64,000 bases of DNA from Polaribacter marinus (GCF_022662535.1 NZ_JAKQYM010000005.1:1-64000), one strand, 5' to 3'. Counted from the first letter of the stretch, positions 17,148-27,112 are shown. Notes: generated by a model not told the origin, from the letters alone. Program-made: numbers and translations.

Positions 17148-19637
17148 ATGAAGACAAAAAAAATACTTGCCCAACTACTCTTAGTTGCGTTTGTTTTTGG
17201 GATTTCTGTTGATGCAGAAGCACAACGTAAAAAGAAAACAAGCAAAAAAGATGCTAAAAAAGTAGTACCCCAAAAACCTGCTCCGAAACCTAAAAAAGGA
17301 GCTATACAACCTTATAGTAAGATAGTTACAAAAGACTACACTACAGACCAAGGTTTATTTAAAGTACATTCAAAAGATGATACTTATCTTTTTGAAATTC
17401 CAGATTCTCTATTAAAAAGAGAGATGTTAATGGTTACTAGAATTGCTAAAACTGCCAGTGGACTTGGTTTTGGTGGAGGTAAAACAAACACACAAGTTTT
17501 ACGTTGGGAACGTAATAAAAAGAACATTTTATTACGTATTGTTTCTCATAGTGTTGTTGCAGATACGATTTTACCAGTGCATGAAGCTGTGGTAAATTCT
17601 AATTTTGAACCAATCTTATTTTCTTTTCCAATAAAAGCCTTTAATAAAGATTCTACGGCCACTGTAATAGATGCAACTGCATTGTTTGCTACAGACATTA
17701 AGCCTTTAGGACTTCCTGGTTTTTACAGAAAAGGATATCAAGCGACAAGAATGGATAAAACTCGTTCTTATATTGATAGAGTAAGTAGTTACCCAAGAAA
17801 CATAGAAGTAAGACATGTAAAAACATATTTTGCTAACAAACCACCATCTAATTCAGCCTTAGGTTCTATTACTTTACAAATGAGTAATTCTATGGTTTTA
17901 TTACCAAAAGTACCAATGAAGCGTCGTTATTTTGATGAGCGTGTTGGATGGTTTGCACGTGGACAAACTGATTATGGCTTAGAAGCACAAAAAAGTAAAA
18001 CGGTTAGATATTTAGACAGATATCGTTTAGAAGTAAAAGATGAAGATATTGAAAAGTTTAAAAGAGGTGAATTAGTTGAGCCTAAAAAACAAATTGTATA
18101 CTATGTAGATAGAGCAACTCCAAAAGAATGGGTTCCTTATATTATACAAGGTGTAAACGATTGGCAAGTTGCTTTTGAAGCTGCAGGATTTAAAAATGCT
18201 ATTGTTGGTAAGATGGCACCTACAAAAGAAGAAGATCCAGAATATAGCCCAGAAGATGTACGTTATTCTGTAATTAGATATTTAGCATCTCCTATTCCTA
18301 ATGCCAATGGACCTCACGTAAGTGACCCACGTTCTGGAGAGATTTTAGAATCTGATATTAACTGGTACCACAATGTAATGTCTTTATTACACAACTGGTT
18401 CTTTATTCAAACAGCTGCTATTAATCCAGATGCTAGAGGAAATAACTTTAAAACAGAAACAATGGGACGTTTGATTCGTTTTGTTTCTTCTCATGAATTA
18501 GGACATACTTTAGGTTTACCACATAATATGGGTAGTTCTTCAGCTTATCCAGTAGACTCATTACGTTCTGCAAGTTTTACTAAGAAATACGGAACTGCAC
18601 CATCTATTATGGATTATGCACGTTTTAACTATATTGCTCAACCTGGAGATAAAGGTGTTGCCTTAATGCCAAATATTGGTACTTATGATAAGTATGCTAT
18701 TTCTTGGGGATATAGACCTATTTTAGACACAGACGCTAAAGATGAAAAAGCAATTTTAGATTCTTGGATTTTAAAACATGCTGGAGACCCAATGTATCGT
18801 TTTGGTCGTCAACAACGTGGTGTAGTAGATCCTAGTTCTCAAACAGAAGACTTAGGTGATGACGCTGTAAAAGCAAGTAACTACGGAATTAAAAACTTAA
18901 AGAGAATTTTACCTAGATTAGAAGAATGGACTAGTGAAAAAGGTGAAACTTACGACGATATGGCTACAATGTATGGTCAATTAGTTGGTCAGTTTGGTAG
19001 ATATATGGGACATGTTTCTTCTAACGTTGGAGGTGTTTATGAAAACTACAAAACAACAGATCAAAAAGGAGCTGTTTATACACATGTAGACAAAGCACGT
19101 CAAAGAGAATCTTTAAAGTTTGTTATTGATCAACTATTTAAAACACCAACTTGGTTATTAGATAAAGATCTTTTTTCTAAAGTACAATCTAGTGGAGCTT
19201 TAGAAGGTATTAGATCTTTACAAGTAAGAACCTTAAACAGTGTTTTAAGTGCAGATAGAATGGCTCGTATGATTGAAAATGAAACTTTAAACGGAACGAA
19301 AGCTTATAATTTAGTTTCTATGTTTTATGATTTAAGAAGAGGTATTTGGTCTGAGTTATATAACGGTAGAAGTATTGATACTTATAGAAGAAATTTACAA
19401 AAAGCACATATTGAGCGTTTGGATTTCTTACTAAATACTGCTAAAAACCAAAGAGGACGTTTTGGAACTCCATCTGTAAATATTGGACAATCTGATATTA
19501 AATCTTTTGCAAGAGGTGAGTTGACAAGATTACAAAGAGACGTAAAGACTGCTGTATCAAAAGCATCGAACACAACTTCTCGTTATCACTTACAGGATGT
19601 ATTAGCTAGAATTGAAGTAGCTTTAGATCCTAAATAA
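17148..19637 (+). CDS. Exported zinc metalloprotease (DUF5117/DUF5118 metzincin type)
   Basis: An 829-residue protein with a signal peptide (residues 1 to about 25, ending VDAEAQ), then a lysine-rich linker (27-50). The extended metzincin site HELGHTLGLPH at 449-459 has three histidine ligands and the catalytic Glu. SIMDYARFNYIAQPGD follows as the Met-turn region. This arrangement is that of the large Bacteroidota zinc-dependent metalloproteases with DUF5117 and DUF5118 domains. There is no obvious C-terminal type IX sorting domain, so it probably stays in the periplasm or uses another route. The substrate is unknown. The gene is isolated between two terminators. Confidence 0.87.
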   Translation: MKTKKILAQLLLVAFVFGISVDAEAQRKKKTSKKDAKKVVPQKPAPKPKKGAIQPYSKIVTKDYTTDQGLFKVHSKDDTYLFEIPDSLLKREMLMVTRIAKTASGLGFGGGKTNTQVLRWERNKKNILLRIVSHSVVADTILPVHEAVVNSNFEPILFSFPIKAFNKDSTATVIDATALFATDIKPLGLPGFYRKGYQATRMDKTRSYIDRVSSYPRNIEVRHVKTYFANKPPSNSALGSITLQMSNSMVLLPKVPMKRRYFDERVGWFARGQTDYGLEAQKSKTVRYLDRYRLEVKDEDIEKFKRGELVEPKKQIVYYVDRATPKEWVPYIIQGVNDWQVAFEAAGFKNAIVGKMAPTKEEDPEYSPEDVRYSVIRYLASPIPNANGPHVSDPRSGEILESDINWYHNVMSLLHNWFFIQTAAINPDARGNNFKTETMGRLIRFVSSHELGHTLGLPHNMGSSSAYPVDSLRSASFTKKYGTAPSIMDYARFNYIAQPGDKGVALMPNIGTYDKYAISWGYRPILDTDAKDEKAILDSWILKHAGDPMYRFGRQQRGVVDPSSQTEDLGDDAVKASNYGIKNLKRILPRLEEWTSEKGETYDDMATMYGQLVGQFGRYMGHVSSNVGGVYENYKTTDQKGAVYTHVDKARQRESLKFVIDQLFKTPTWLLDKDLFSKVQSSGALEGIRSLQVRTLNSVLSADRMARMIENETLNGTKAYNLVSMFYDLRRGIWSELYNGRSIDTYRRNLQKAHIERLDFLLNTAKNQRGRFGTPSVNIGQSDIKSFARGELTRLQRDVKTAVSKASNTTSRYHLQDVLARIEVALDPK

Positions 19638-19666
19638 TTTAAAACCTAAGTTTTAAACCTATTAAA

Positions 19667-19695
19667 AACCTCATCTTAATTGATGAGGTTTTTTT
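19667..19695 (+). terminator. Terminator of the metalloprotease gene
   Basis: Stem AACCTCATC/GATGAGGTT with a six-base loop and a T run. The rest of the gap to 19881 shows no gene. Confidence 0.85.
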
Positions 19696-19881
19696 AGTTA
19701 CTAATAAGCTTATTTATTCTTTTTAAAAAGCAACTTTTAGTTAGTATTATAAAGCAATTTGGTTTGCTTCTAAACTAAAAAAAAGTTAATTTCGTTATTG
19801 CTGGATATAGTGATTTACAAGACCTTTTTTTAAAAAGCTATATCTAATTAAGGGTACTAATGAGTAAATTAAAAATAACTA

Positions 19882-20775
19882 ATGGCATTTATAGATTATT
19901 ATAAAATATTAGGTCTTTCTAAATCTGCAACAGAAAAAGAAATTAAAACAGCTTACAGAAAACTCGCTAGAAAATACCATCCTGATGTAAACCCAGATAA
20001 TAAGGACGCTGAGCTAAAATTTAAAGAGATAAATGAAGCCAACGAAGTTCTAAGCAATTCTGAGAACCGTAAGAAGTACGACAAGTATGGTAAAGATTGG
20101 CAAAATGGGGAAGCCTATGAAAAAGCCCAGAGCCAACAACAAAGACAGACTCAACAACAATCTCATCAACATGGATATTCGGATGAAGAGTATTCTAGCT
20201 TCTTTGAATCGATGTTTGGTGGTAGAGGATCTTCTTATAAACAAGGCAGAAGCCCTAAGTTTAAAGGAGAAGATTACAATGCAGAATTGCAACTGAAGCT
20301 AAAGGACGTTTACACCTCTCAGCAACAAATTTTAACGGTTAATGGTAAAAAGATACGACTTACAATTCCTGCTGGGGTAGAAAATGGTCAAGTAATAAAA
20401 ATTAAAGGCAAAGGTGGATTAGGAATTAATGGAGGCCCAAATGGAGATTTATATATTAAATTTAAGATTGATAATGACACCCTGTTTAAACGTGAGGGTA
20501 ACAATTTGTATTTGAATATTGACTTAGACCTGTACACCTCTATTTTAGGAGGAGAAATTACCGTAGATACCTTTAACGGAAAGGTAAAACTGAATATAAA
20601 GCCTGAAACAAAAAATGAAGCTAAAGTAAAATTAAAAGGAAAAGGATTCCCTATTTATAAAAAAGAAGGAGTATTTGGAGATTTGATTATTACTTATCAT
20701 ATAAAGATTCCTACGAATCTAAATGAAAAAGAAATAGCCTTATTTAAAGAATTACAAAAAATGAATGCCAGATGA
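19882..20775 (+). CDS. cbpA: DnaJ-class chaperone, CbpA-like
   Basis: A 297-residue type II Hsp40. The J domain covers residues 5-70 with the HPD tripeptide at 33-35 that stimulates DnaK. A Gln/Ser-rich linker (about 80-100) and two DnaJ C-terminal beta domains follow. The zinc fingers of true DnaJ are missing, as in CbpA. The partner cbpM overlaps its last four bases, which fixes the identity. It would deliver unfolded clients to DnaK and be held in check by CbpM. Confidence 0.92.
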   Translation: MAFIDYYKILGLSKSATEKEIKTAYRKLARKYHPDVNPDNKDAELKFKEINEANEVLSNSENRKKYDKYGKDWQNGEAYEKAQSQQQRQTQQQSHQHGYSDEEYSSFFESMFGGRGSSYKQGRSPKFKGEDYNAELQLKLKDVYTSQQQILTVNGKKIRLTIPAGVENGQVIKIKGKGGLGINGGPNGDLYIKFKIDNDTLFKREGNNLYLNIDLDLYTSILGGEITVDTFNGKVKLNIKPETKNEAKVKLKGKGFPIYKKEGVFGDLIITYHIKIPTNLNEKEIALFKELQKMNAR

Positions 20776-21068
20776 TTCGAGAAAACTTAATACCAACAGA
20801 CACCATTTGCACACATTATAGCATTGAAATTTCATTTGTAAAGGATTTACATAAAATGGGATTGATACAGATAGAGATTATAGAGCAACAACACTATATA
20901 CATCAAGATCAAATTAGTGATCTTGAAAAAATAATAAGACTTTACAACGAATTAAATGTAAACCTTGAAGGTATTGATGTGGTTTTTAACTTACTAGAAA
21001 AGGAAAAGGCATTACGAAATGAATTGAATGCTGTAAAAAACAGGTTGCGCTTATATGAAAACGACTAA
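20772..21068 (+). CDS. cbpM: Chaperone modulator CbpM
   Basis: A 98-residue MerR-like helical protein. The N-terminal part resembles a MerR winged helix (ICTHYSIEISFVKDLHKMGL), and the rest is a coiled coil ending KNRLRLYEND. CbpM binds the J domain of CbpA and blocks its use of DnaK. The start codon overlaps the cbpA stop by four bases (ATGA), so the two are translationally coupled. Confidence 0.88.
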   Translation: MIRENLIPTDTICTHYSIEISFVKDLHKMGLIQIEIIEQQHYIHQDQISDLEKIIRLYNELNVNLEGIDVVFNLLEKEKALRNELNAVKNRLRLYEND

Positions 21069-21116
21069 TCTTATATTTAAAATATCCTTTAGTTTTTGTT
21101 ATAATAAAAACTGTTA

Positions 21117-21157
21117 ATAATGAAGCCTTACATATTTGTAAGGCTTCATTATGTTTT
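21117..21157 (+). terminator. Terminator of cbpA-cbpM
   Basis: A perfect 16-bp hairpin (arms 21117-21132 and 21137-21152, loop TATT), followed by GTTTTTG. No gene is seen between it and 21274. Confidence 0.85.
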
Positions 21158-21274
21158 TGTATTTGCTTATTCTGTACTTATAAAAACAGTTGGAGGTACT
21201 TTAAACCAAGCGTTCCGAAATTAAACCTTTTAGTTAAAACAAAGTCTATAAATTAAATACAAAATATACAATCA

Positions 21275-22237
21275 TTGAATTTACAAAAATTAAGTTTCCT
21301 TACCGTTTCGTTTTTAATAATATTTAGTTGCAATAAAAATGATGACGAAACACCTACAACAGAAAACTGTACTACAGACCAAGTCCTAGATGATTCAAGA
21401 GGCGTTTGTAATGTTTCCTTACCATTTACTTCGCAATTTCAAGAAACAACATCTGGCACAACAAGAACAATTACTTCAAATAGTATTCCTAACCATATGG
21501 TAGGTCTTTTTGGTGGTGGACAAGGTTCGTTAAACCCTAACGCCATTTCTGAACAGTCTGAAAGTTATAACATTCCATTAAACCCTGTTTTATCAACTAC
21601 TTTAACACCACTTCTATCAACAACAGGTCAAGGGGTAAATGTAGGACCTCAATATTCTTTTGGAGTTTTATTAAATGGTGTAGAACTAGACCCAGTAGCA
21701 GCGGAACCTTTTCCACACGAAGGAATAATGAGTGCGAACGTAAATTGGGAATGGAATTTAGAAGCCCTAAATGTAAATTTGGGTTTAGATTGTAATAATG
21801 CACACGTACAACCTACAGGAAAATACCATTATCACGGGTCACCAATTCTTTTCCTACAAGATTTAAATATTCCAACCAACCAAATGAGTTTAATTGGTTA
21901 TGCTGCTGATGGCTTTCCAATTTATTACAAATATGCATATACAACAGCAACAGATAACTCATCTATTGTTATTGAAATGACGTCAAGTTATCAATTAAAG
22001 TCAGGAAATAGGACTGGAGACGGAATTACTGCACCTTGCGATATTTATAATGAAATTTACTCTAACGACTATGAATTTGTAAACGGATTAGGAACATTGG
22101 ATGAAGCAAATGGAAGAACTGGAGTAACACCAGAGTATCCAGCAGGCACTTATTATTATGTGATTACAGATGATTTTCCAAGCATTCCAAGATACTTTAG
22201 AGGAACGCCTTCAAATGACTTTAAAATTGGAGGGTAA
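21275..22237 (+). CDS. YHYH domain lipoprotein
   Basis: A 320-residue protein starting at TTG. That start is chosen because the lipoprotein signal begins at once and ends IIFSC, with Cys19 as lipidation site. The YHYH motif at residues 184-187 (GKYHYHGSP) and the DGFPIYY and YYYVITDDFPSIPRYFRG segments are those of the YHYH family, secreted proteins of unknown activity whose histidines suggest metal binding. The stop is directly followed by the ATG of the next gene, so the pair is translated together. The family is clear; the function is not. Confidence 0.85.
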   Translation: MNLQKLSFLTVSFLIIFSCNKNDDETPTTENCTTDQVLDDSRGVCNVSLPFTSQFQETTSGTTRTITSNSIPNHMVGLFGGGQGSLNPNAISEQSESYNIPLNPVLSTTLTPLLSTTGQGVNVGPQYSFGVLLNGVELDPVAAEPFPHEGIMSANVNWEWNLEALNVNLGLDCNNAHVQPTGKYHYHGSPILFLQDLNIPTNQMSLIGYAADGFPIYYKYAYTTATDNSSIVIEMTSSYQLKSGNRTGDGITAPCDIYNEIYSNDYEFVNGLGTLDEANGRTGVTPEYPAGTYYYVITDDFPSIPRYFRGTPSNDFKIGG

Positions 22238-22816
22238 ATGAGAACGGTTTTAATCTTTTATTTCTTTTGCTTATTTAGTAATCTCGGATTTGCACACGAA
22301 CCAAATGAAGCTTTTTTTACTTATATTCAAAAGGAAAATACAGTTGAGGTTATGGCAGAACTTCCTTGGTCTATGCGAAATGCTTTAATGGAATTTAATC
22401 CATCATTAGAAAATTCTACCACCAAAAAAGATTTTGAAAACACGTTTAATGAATACATTAACAAAAACCTTATTCTAAAGGACAAGAAAGGGGATTTACT
22501 TCAATTTCAAGAGTTTAAAGAATTAGAAAGCATTGGTCATTCTCATCAAAATAATTATCTCATAATTTTTAAAGGCACAGATCTATTTGATATTACAAAC
22601 ACCTTTATGTTTAATTTATACGATAATCAAATAAATTATAACGAACTTACTATTGATAATAAAACAACATCCTTTAAAACAGAAAAGAAATCAAAACAGT
22701 TTTACTTGAATAAAAGGAGCGACAAAAATTATTGGTATTTATTAATTCTAATTGCACCTATAATTTATATTGTTAATAGATATACTAATAAAAAAACTAC
22801 CGCCAACAATGTATAA
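22238..22816 (+). CDS. Exported protein with C-terminal membrane anchor, unknown
   Basis: A 192-residue protein with signal peptide (residues 1-19, cut after GFA), a beta-rich periplasmic region, and a C-terminal transmembrane segment (about 165-182, YWYLLILIAPIIYIV) followed by a lysine-containing tail. I do not recognise the family. The ATG touches the stop of the YHYH lipoprotein gene, implying a shared role such as handling of a metal or folding partner at the envelope. It could belong to the small periplasmic DUF6702-like group, but that is a guess. Confidence 0.7.
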   Translation: MRTVLIFYFFCLFSNLGFAHEPNEAFFTYIQKENTVEVMAELPWSMRNALMEFNPSLENSTTKKDFENTFNEYINKNLILKDKKGDLLQFQEFKELESIGHSHQNNYLIIFKGTDLFDITNTFMFNLYDNQINYNELTIDNKTTSFKTEKKSKQFYLNKRSDKNYWYLLILIAPIIYIVNRYTNKKTTANNV

Positions 22817-23191
22817 AAAAATAGGGTCAAAGTGCTTAATCGAAAGATCTAGGTGTATTTGCCAGGTCGCCAAATTTTTAAATTTGGTATATTTAAAACG
22901 AGAAAAGATAAATATCAAAATTTAAAAAATCGGCTTTAGCTTAATCCGAATAGTATCGCTTACAACTGCCCTACTTTTCTTATACTAGACCGATAAAACA
23001 AGGAAAATTTGTTGTTGTTTTTTACTTTTTTAAGTGTTGCTTATTTAAAACACGTTCCTTAGATGAACTGCATCATTGCTTAAATGAAGTTTTACATCTA
23101 ATTGATTGAATGATATATTTGAATTGCTGAGAGGTGAAATACTTTTTAACTATTTCATTCATAAATTAATTTTTGCTAAAATCATGAACGT
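22817..23191. other. Gene-free 375-base spacer with a palindrome
   Basis: No plausible ORF or RNA gene is seen. It contains a perfect inverted repeat CCAAATTT-TT-AAATTTGG at 22870-22887, right after GCCAGGTCG. The texture resembles remnant intergenic repeats of flavobacteria, but I cannot show a second copy in this window. Confidence 0.4.
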
Positions 23192-26110
23192 ATGAAAACG
23201 AAACTATTCGTAATTTTAACTTTAATCTTTTGCATTAATTCTTTTGCGCAGATTAAGGCTGTAAAAAAAACTTCTAAAATGAAAAAGGTTTCTAAGCCTA
23301 TGATTTTAGTAAAAGAGAAAGGAGTGGTAAAAATAACAATGATTTCTCCTGCAAATGAAGCCATTGTATATACAAACTCTCCTAATTTTAAGTATACATT
23401 AAGCAAAGAAGTTCCTCATTTACAAACAGCACAAACCAAAAGTGCTGGCTCAAAAACAGTTGTACTAACAGTTGTAAAAATTACAGATGACCCAAATTGG
23501 GTAGCAGAAAATCATATTGTTTTACAAGAAGAAATACTTTCTAATATAAATACAGGAGTTAGTAAAACCTTTAGCAACCTATCTCTTAGTCTAAACCATG
23601 CTTATGCTTGGAATATTGAGTTTAAAGGAGAAACACCCAATGAAGAAAACATGAAGTGGAATGTGTTTTATTATTTTGATAAAGAAACTGTTGTAGATAA
23701 TAGTGATCCGCATGCATGTAATACCAAATATATTTTTGATCCAAGCTTTAAAGATAAAGGACATTGGAAAACCACAAACACCTCTTTTAATTCCTATACT
23801 AATGCAAACACTGTTTCTAATGGACATGATGATACTGGAGCAGGAATGATTACTAGTCCGAATACCATTATTTATCAAAGACTACAAACCCCAATTAAAA
23901 AAGATAAGAACTATCAATTAAAATTTTCTATAAAACGTTTAAAAGAAAAATCGTCTTTTAAAATAAAAGCAATTGCTTTTAATGGTACTTTAAATAGCTT
24001 AACACCAAATGCCAACATTGCCATAATGACTCTAAGTGGTAACATCCCTTATTATGAAGATTGGAATAAAATAACCCTTTCTGCTTGGAAAGCACATAAG
24101 GATTTTGAAAATATTGCTTTGGTTTTTATTCCTGAAAATAACCGAGCAAGATTAAATTTACTGATAGACCGAGTTTGTTTGGACGAATCAAAATCTGCTT
24201 GTGAAGAAAACAATTTGACCTATGATATAGGAAATGCTAGTGGAAATGAAAACATTACCGTAACCAATGAAGAATATTTGGTAGGAACAGTACAAGACCT
24301 ATACCCTAACCAAGATACCTCTACTTTAGACTGGTATGCAAATATAGCCGATGATTGCTTATCTATTGGAGGTGATGATGCAGAGGAAGATGCCATACAG
24401 CCCAATGCACATGATGCCATTGAAATAGAAAAGGCTGAAAAAGAATTAGAGGAAATAGAAAACAAATTGATAAAAGAAGCACCCGAATATTTTAAGCCTA
24501 AGAATGGAATACAACCTATTGTTTATAATGGTAAAGCAAAATGTTCTGATAAAAAACCTGCTTTAGACCCTACAAAACCATTTGGAGGTAGGGACGTTGT
24601 TTATATACATGGTTTGCAATTAAGTGCAATTATGGGTAACTTAAAACCTTCTCCAACATTTCAAGGAAAATGGCCAGATGATAAAAACGAATTTTATAAG
24701 GGAGGTGAGTTTTATAATGAAGCAAAAGGTTATTGGGAAAATCATATAAAAAGAGGTTTAGGAAGTGCAATAGCTCCGTCTAATTCTTATCTTATTGTTT
24801 CTTATTCTGCAAACCAAAGATTAGAGGTTGCAATTCATGCCGTATTAACTCAGATTAGAGATGCCATGGCTGGAGAAAATATTGGTGTTGTAAAATCTAA
24901 CGAACAATATAAAAATAAAAGATGTTTTGGAAGTAATGGTATTGTTGTAGTTACACATTCTACCGGAGGATTGGTAGCAAGTACCATGTTTAGTATTGCA
25001 GAAAAGTCTGGTACTAACCAAACTTATAAAGATTATTATGGAGATGTTAGGTTTATAACAAATAAAATAGATGCCCAAATAGGATTTGATGCTGCTTACG
25101 GTGGTAGCCCATTAGCTACAACAGGAATTGCCGTTTTAGCAGGACTTACTATAAATCCTGTATTAAAAACTGCCGCTAAGGTGTTTTTTCAGAATAACAA
25201 CTTACAACAACATGCTAATTTTAGTCCTACCAATACTATTTTGTTTGATTTAACACCTATGGTGTCTAAATATAAATGGAGGCCTTTAATGCGTAGTAGC
25301 ATTCCTACCTTAATAATGACAGGAAGTACTACAGGAAAATCTGCCGAAGGACTGTTAACGTTTCCTGGTAATTTATTAATTAGAGGTTTTGATGATGGGG
25401 TGTTAAGCAATGGAAGCCAATCTAGTCATATAAAAAGAAGGCCCGGTTTTATGGTAAAAAACAGAGGGAAGTTAGTTGACAAAGGAACCCCTTTGATGAA
25501 GCGTAAAGCCATTGTACAAATGAGTAAATCTGGTAAAAACTTTCAAAGAGGAGAAAGAAACTACTATATAAGTCCGTTTTTATCTCCTACCGGAATGTTA
25601 CAAGGTAATAGCGTAAGAGGTATTGTAGACAGACCAGGACAATTTATACACAACCATTTTACCATACTTCAAACTACAGGAGACCATTTTGACAATGTAG
25701 ATGAAGTGGCAAGAGGACATGATAATAACTATGGATATACCGATGGAGATGGACTATTAAATCGTACTAATTTAGGAACCCCTTTTAGAGCTCCTAGAAA
25801 TAAAATAAAAAACAATGAAGAAACACCAGTTGTATCTAGTGCTTCTTTGTATTCTTCTGGATTATTGAATTCTGATTTTGCAAGTCTAAATCAAGAGTGG
25901 ATAAAAAAAGAGACTTGGGGTTTGCATTTACCAAGATTGACTATGGTGAGAAAGTGTGTTCGTCTTTTTAGAAAAGAGCGTTGTATAAAAGTTCCTAAAA
26001 TTACTTGGCACTATCATGAATTTATAAAATGGCAACGTAAGTACCATTTATTAAAAGATTACGAAACTAAAATGGGAATGGATTATATGTATGAATATAT
26101 TTTAAGATAA
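23192..26110 (+). CDS. Very large exported lipase-like alpha/beta hydrolase
   Basis: A 972-residue protein with signal peptide (1-20, ending NSFAQ). Residues 50-165 look like a beta-sandwich module. Residues 175-335 resemble a carbohydrate-binding jelly roll (HACNTKYIFDPSFKDKG, later IDRVCLDES). A charged coiled stretch (about 395-430) leads to a hydrolase domain from 465, with YIHGLQL as oxyanion turn and nucleophile Ser590 in THSTGGL. Candidate catalytic His residues lie in GDHFDNVDEVARGHD. It could be a secreted esterase or lipase, perhaps acting on glycolipid or a glycan. It has no type IX C-terminal domain. It stands alone before a terminator. Confidence 0.7.
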   Translation: MKTKLFVILTLIFCINSFAQIKAVKKTSKMKKVSKPMILVKEKGVVKITMISPANEAIVYTNSPNFKYTLSKEVPHLQTAQTKSAGSKTVVLTVVKITDDPNWVAENHIVLQEEILSNINTGVSKTFSNLSLSLNHAYAWNIEFKGETPNEENMKWNVFYYFDKETVVDNSDPHACNTKYIFDPSFKDKGHWKTTNTSFNSYTNANTVSNGHDDTGAGMITSPNTIIYQRLQTPIKKDKNYQLKFSIKRLKEKSSFKIKAIAFNGTLNSLTPNANIAIMTLSGNIPYYEDWNKITLSAWKAHKDFENIALVFIPENNRARLNLLIDRVCLDESKSACEENNLTYDIGNASGNENITVTNEEYLVGTVQDLYPNQDTSTLDWYANIADDCLSIGGDDAEEDAIQPNAHDAIEIEKAEKELEEIENKLIKEAPEYFKPKNGIQPIVYNGKAKCSDKKPALDPTKPFGGRDVVYIHGLQLSAIMGNLKPSPTFQGKWPDDKNEFYKGGEFYNEAKGYWENHIKRGLGSAIAPSNSYLIVSYSANQRLEVAIHAVLTQIRDAMAGENIGVVKSNEQYKNKRCFGSNGIVVVTHSTGGLVASTMFSIAEKSGTNQTYKDYYGDVRFITNKIDAQIGFDAAYGGSPLATTGIAVLAGLTINPVLKTAAKVFFQNNNLQQHANFSPTNTILFDLTPMVSKYKWRPLMRSSIPTLIMTGSTTGKSAEGLLTFPGNLLIRGFDDGVLSNGSQSSHIKRRPGFMVKNRGKLVDKGTPLMKRKAIVQMSKSGKNFQRGERNYYISPFLSPTGMLQGNSVRGIVDRPGQFIHNHFTILQTTGDHFDNVDEVARGHDNNYGYTDGDGLLNRTNLGTPFRAPRNKIKNNEETPVVSSASLYSSGLLNSDFASLNQEWIKKETWGLHLPRLTMVRKCVRLFRKERCIKVPKITWHYHEFIKWQRKYHLLKDYETKMGMDYMYEYILR

Positions 26111-26142
26111 TTGTATTTTGTTTGATTTTGCTATTTATAGCT

Positions 26143-26176
26143 AAAAAAACCTCACAAATTTGTGAGGTTTTTTTTT
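26143..26176. terminator. Bidirectional terminator
   Basis: A perfect palindrome AAACCTCACAAA/TTTGTGAGGTTT (26147-26170) with a T run on both strands, shared by two converging genes. Confidence 0.85.
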
Positions 26177-26187
26177 ATTTATGTCTA

Positions 26188-26847
26188 TTAGCTCTTTACT
26201 TGCTTTCCTAAAGATTCTAAAAGCTGAGGTTCTTCTTCTAAAGCAATTCTTGCTACTGCATAGAACTCGCTTATCCATTCTTCTAGAGATTTAAATGCTG
26301 CATTTTTAACTTTTGTAGCATTTTGCATGTTTCCTTTAGACTGTATATAGTTTGCTCTAAGGTTTTCTAGGTTATTTATTTGACTTATGATTTCTGTAAC
26401 GTGTTGTTGTGTTACTTGCAGGGTTTCTAACTTAGTTAATAGGGTTGCATCTGTATTGATAAGGTTGTAAAATTTGTTTACGGTTTCTAACCATTTTACA
26501 TAAGACTTTGGTAAGATGCCTTTTAAACCTAATTCTTTAAAAGTAAGTATTTCTTTTCTAAAAACAATCTTTGCTTTTTTACGATCTTTGGCATATTTGG
26601 CTTCTATTTCTAAACGTAAATCTTCAAATTCTTGATAAGCTTTTGCCTTTGCATCTTCTATAATTTGATGTGTGTTAAATTGTTCTTTAGCAAGCTCTAA
26701 AAGGTTTTTTCCTTCATCTATTTTGGCTGTGTTGTAGCCCATTTCTTCCATTAAAGGTTTGATGATAGGATTGGTTTGTACATTTTGTAATGCGATTCTT
26801 GAAACTTCTAAGATTTCTGCTTGCGAATTACTGTTTTTAAGTGCCAT
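26188..26847 (-). CDS. Coiled-coil protein, unknown function
   Basis: A 219-residue soluble, helical protein with no signal peptide. Heptad-rich segments run from about 45 to 95 (KEQFNTHQIIEDAKAKAYQE) and from 135 to 185. The middle motif LKGILPKSYVKWLETVNKFYN could be a packing helix. I have seen similar proteins in Bacteroidota without assigned role, and I recognise no domain. The upstream region carries an unusual repeat (27001-27112). Composition is like its neighbours. Confidence 0.7.
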   Translation of the reverse strand: MALKNSNSQAEILEVSRIALQNVQTNPIIKPLMEEMGYNTAKIDEGKNLLELAKEQFNTHQIIEDAKAKAYQEFEDLRLEIEAKYAKDRKKAKIVFRKEILTFKELGLKGILPKSYVKWLETVNKFYNLINTDATLLTKLETLQVTQQHVTEIISQINNLENLRANYIQSKGNMQNATKVKNAAFKSLEEWISEFYAVARIALEEEPQLLESLGKQVKS

Positions 26848-27000
26848 GGTAATTAAATTTTAATTAATACTTATTTTTCCTTTTCGATTTTGCACCGCCT
26901 TGTAGCTCTCGGCAGTGACTTTAAAAGCTGATTTACAAGCTTGATTCTTAAAATTAATAATTAGCTTATAAAAATTTATTGATCTGTTAATAATTTTATT

Positions 27001-27112
27001 TACTCTGTTGATAAATTGACTTGACAAGTACTCTATTTGACTTGACGGGTGATGAAATTGGCTTGACGAGTACTCTATTTTAGTTGATGTGCCTTTAAAT
27101 TGACTTGATAAG
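27001..27112. repeat. Imperfect 42-base direct repeat with a 14-base sub-period
   Basis: Two 42-base units (27029-27070, 27071-27112) and a preceding 28-base partial unit (27001-27028) all begin TACTCTRTT and end TTGRCTTGAYRAG. As 28 and 42 are multiples of 14, the array may derive from a 14-base unit. It occupies the 324-base gap between an unknown leftward gene and an unknown rightward gene, where it could be an array of protein binding sites. Nothing else is seen in the gap. Confidence 0.55.

Noticed and set aside
17148..26110. Type IX secretion sorting domains on the exported metalloprotease and hydrolase
   Set aside because: Neither C-terminus has the usual short beta-sandwich ending with a basic tail and KxxL-like motifs.
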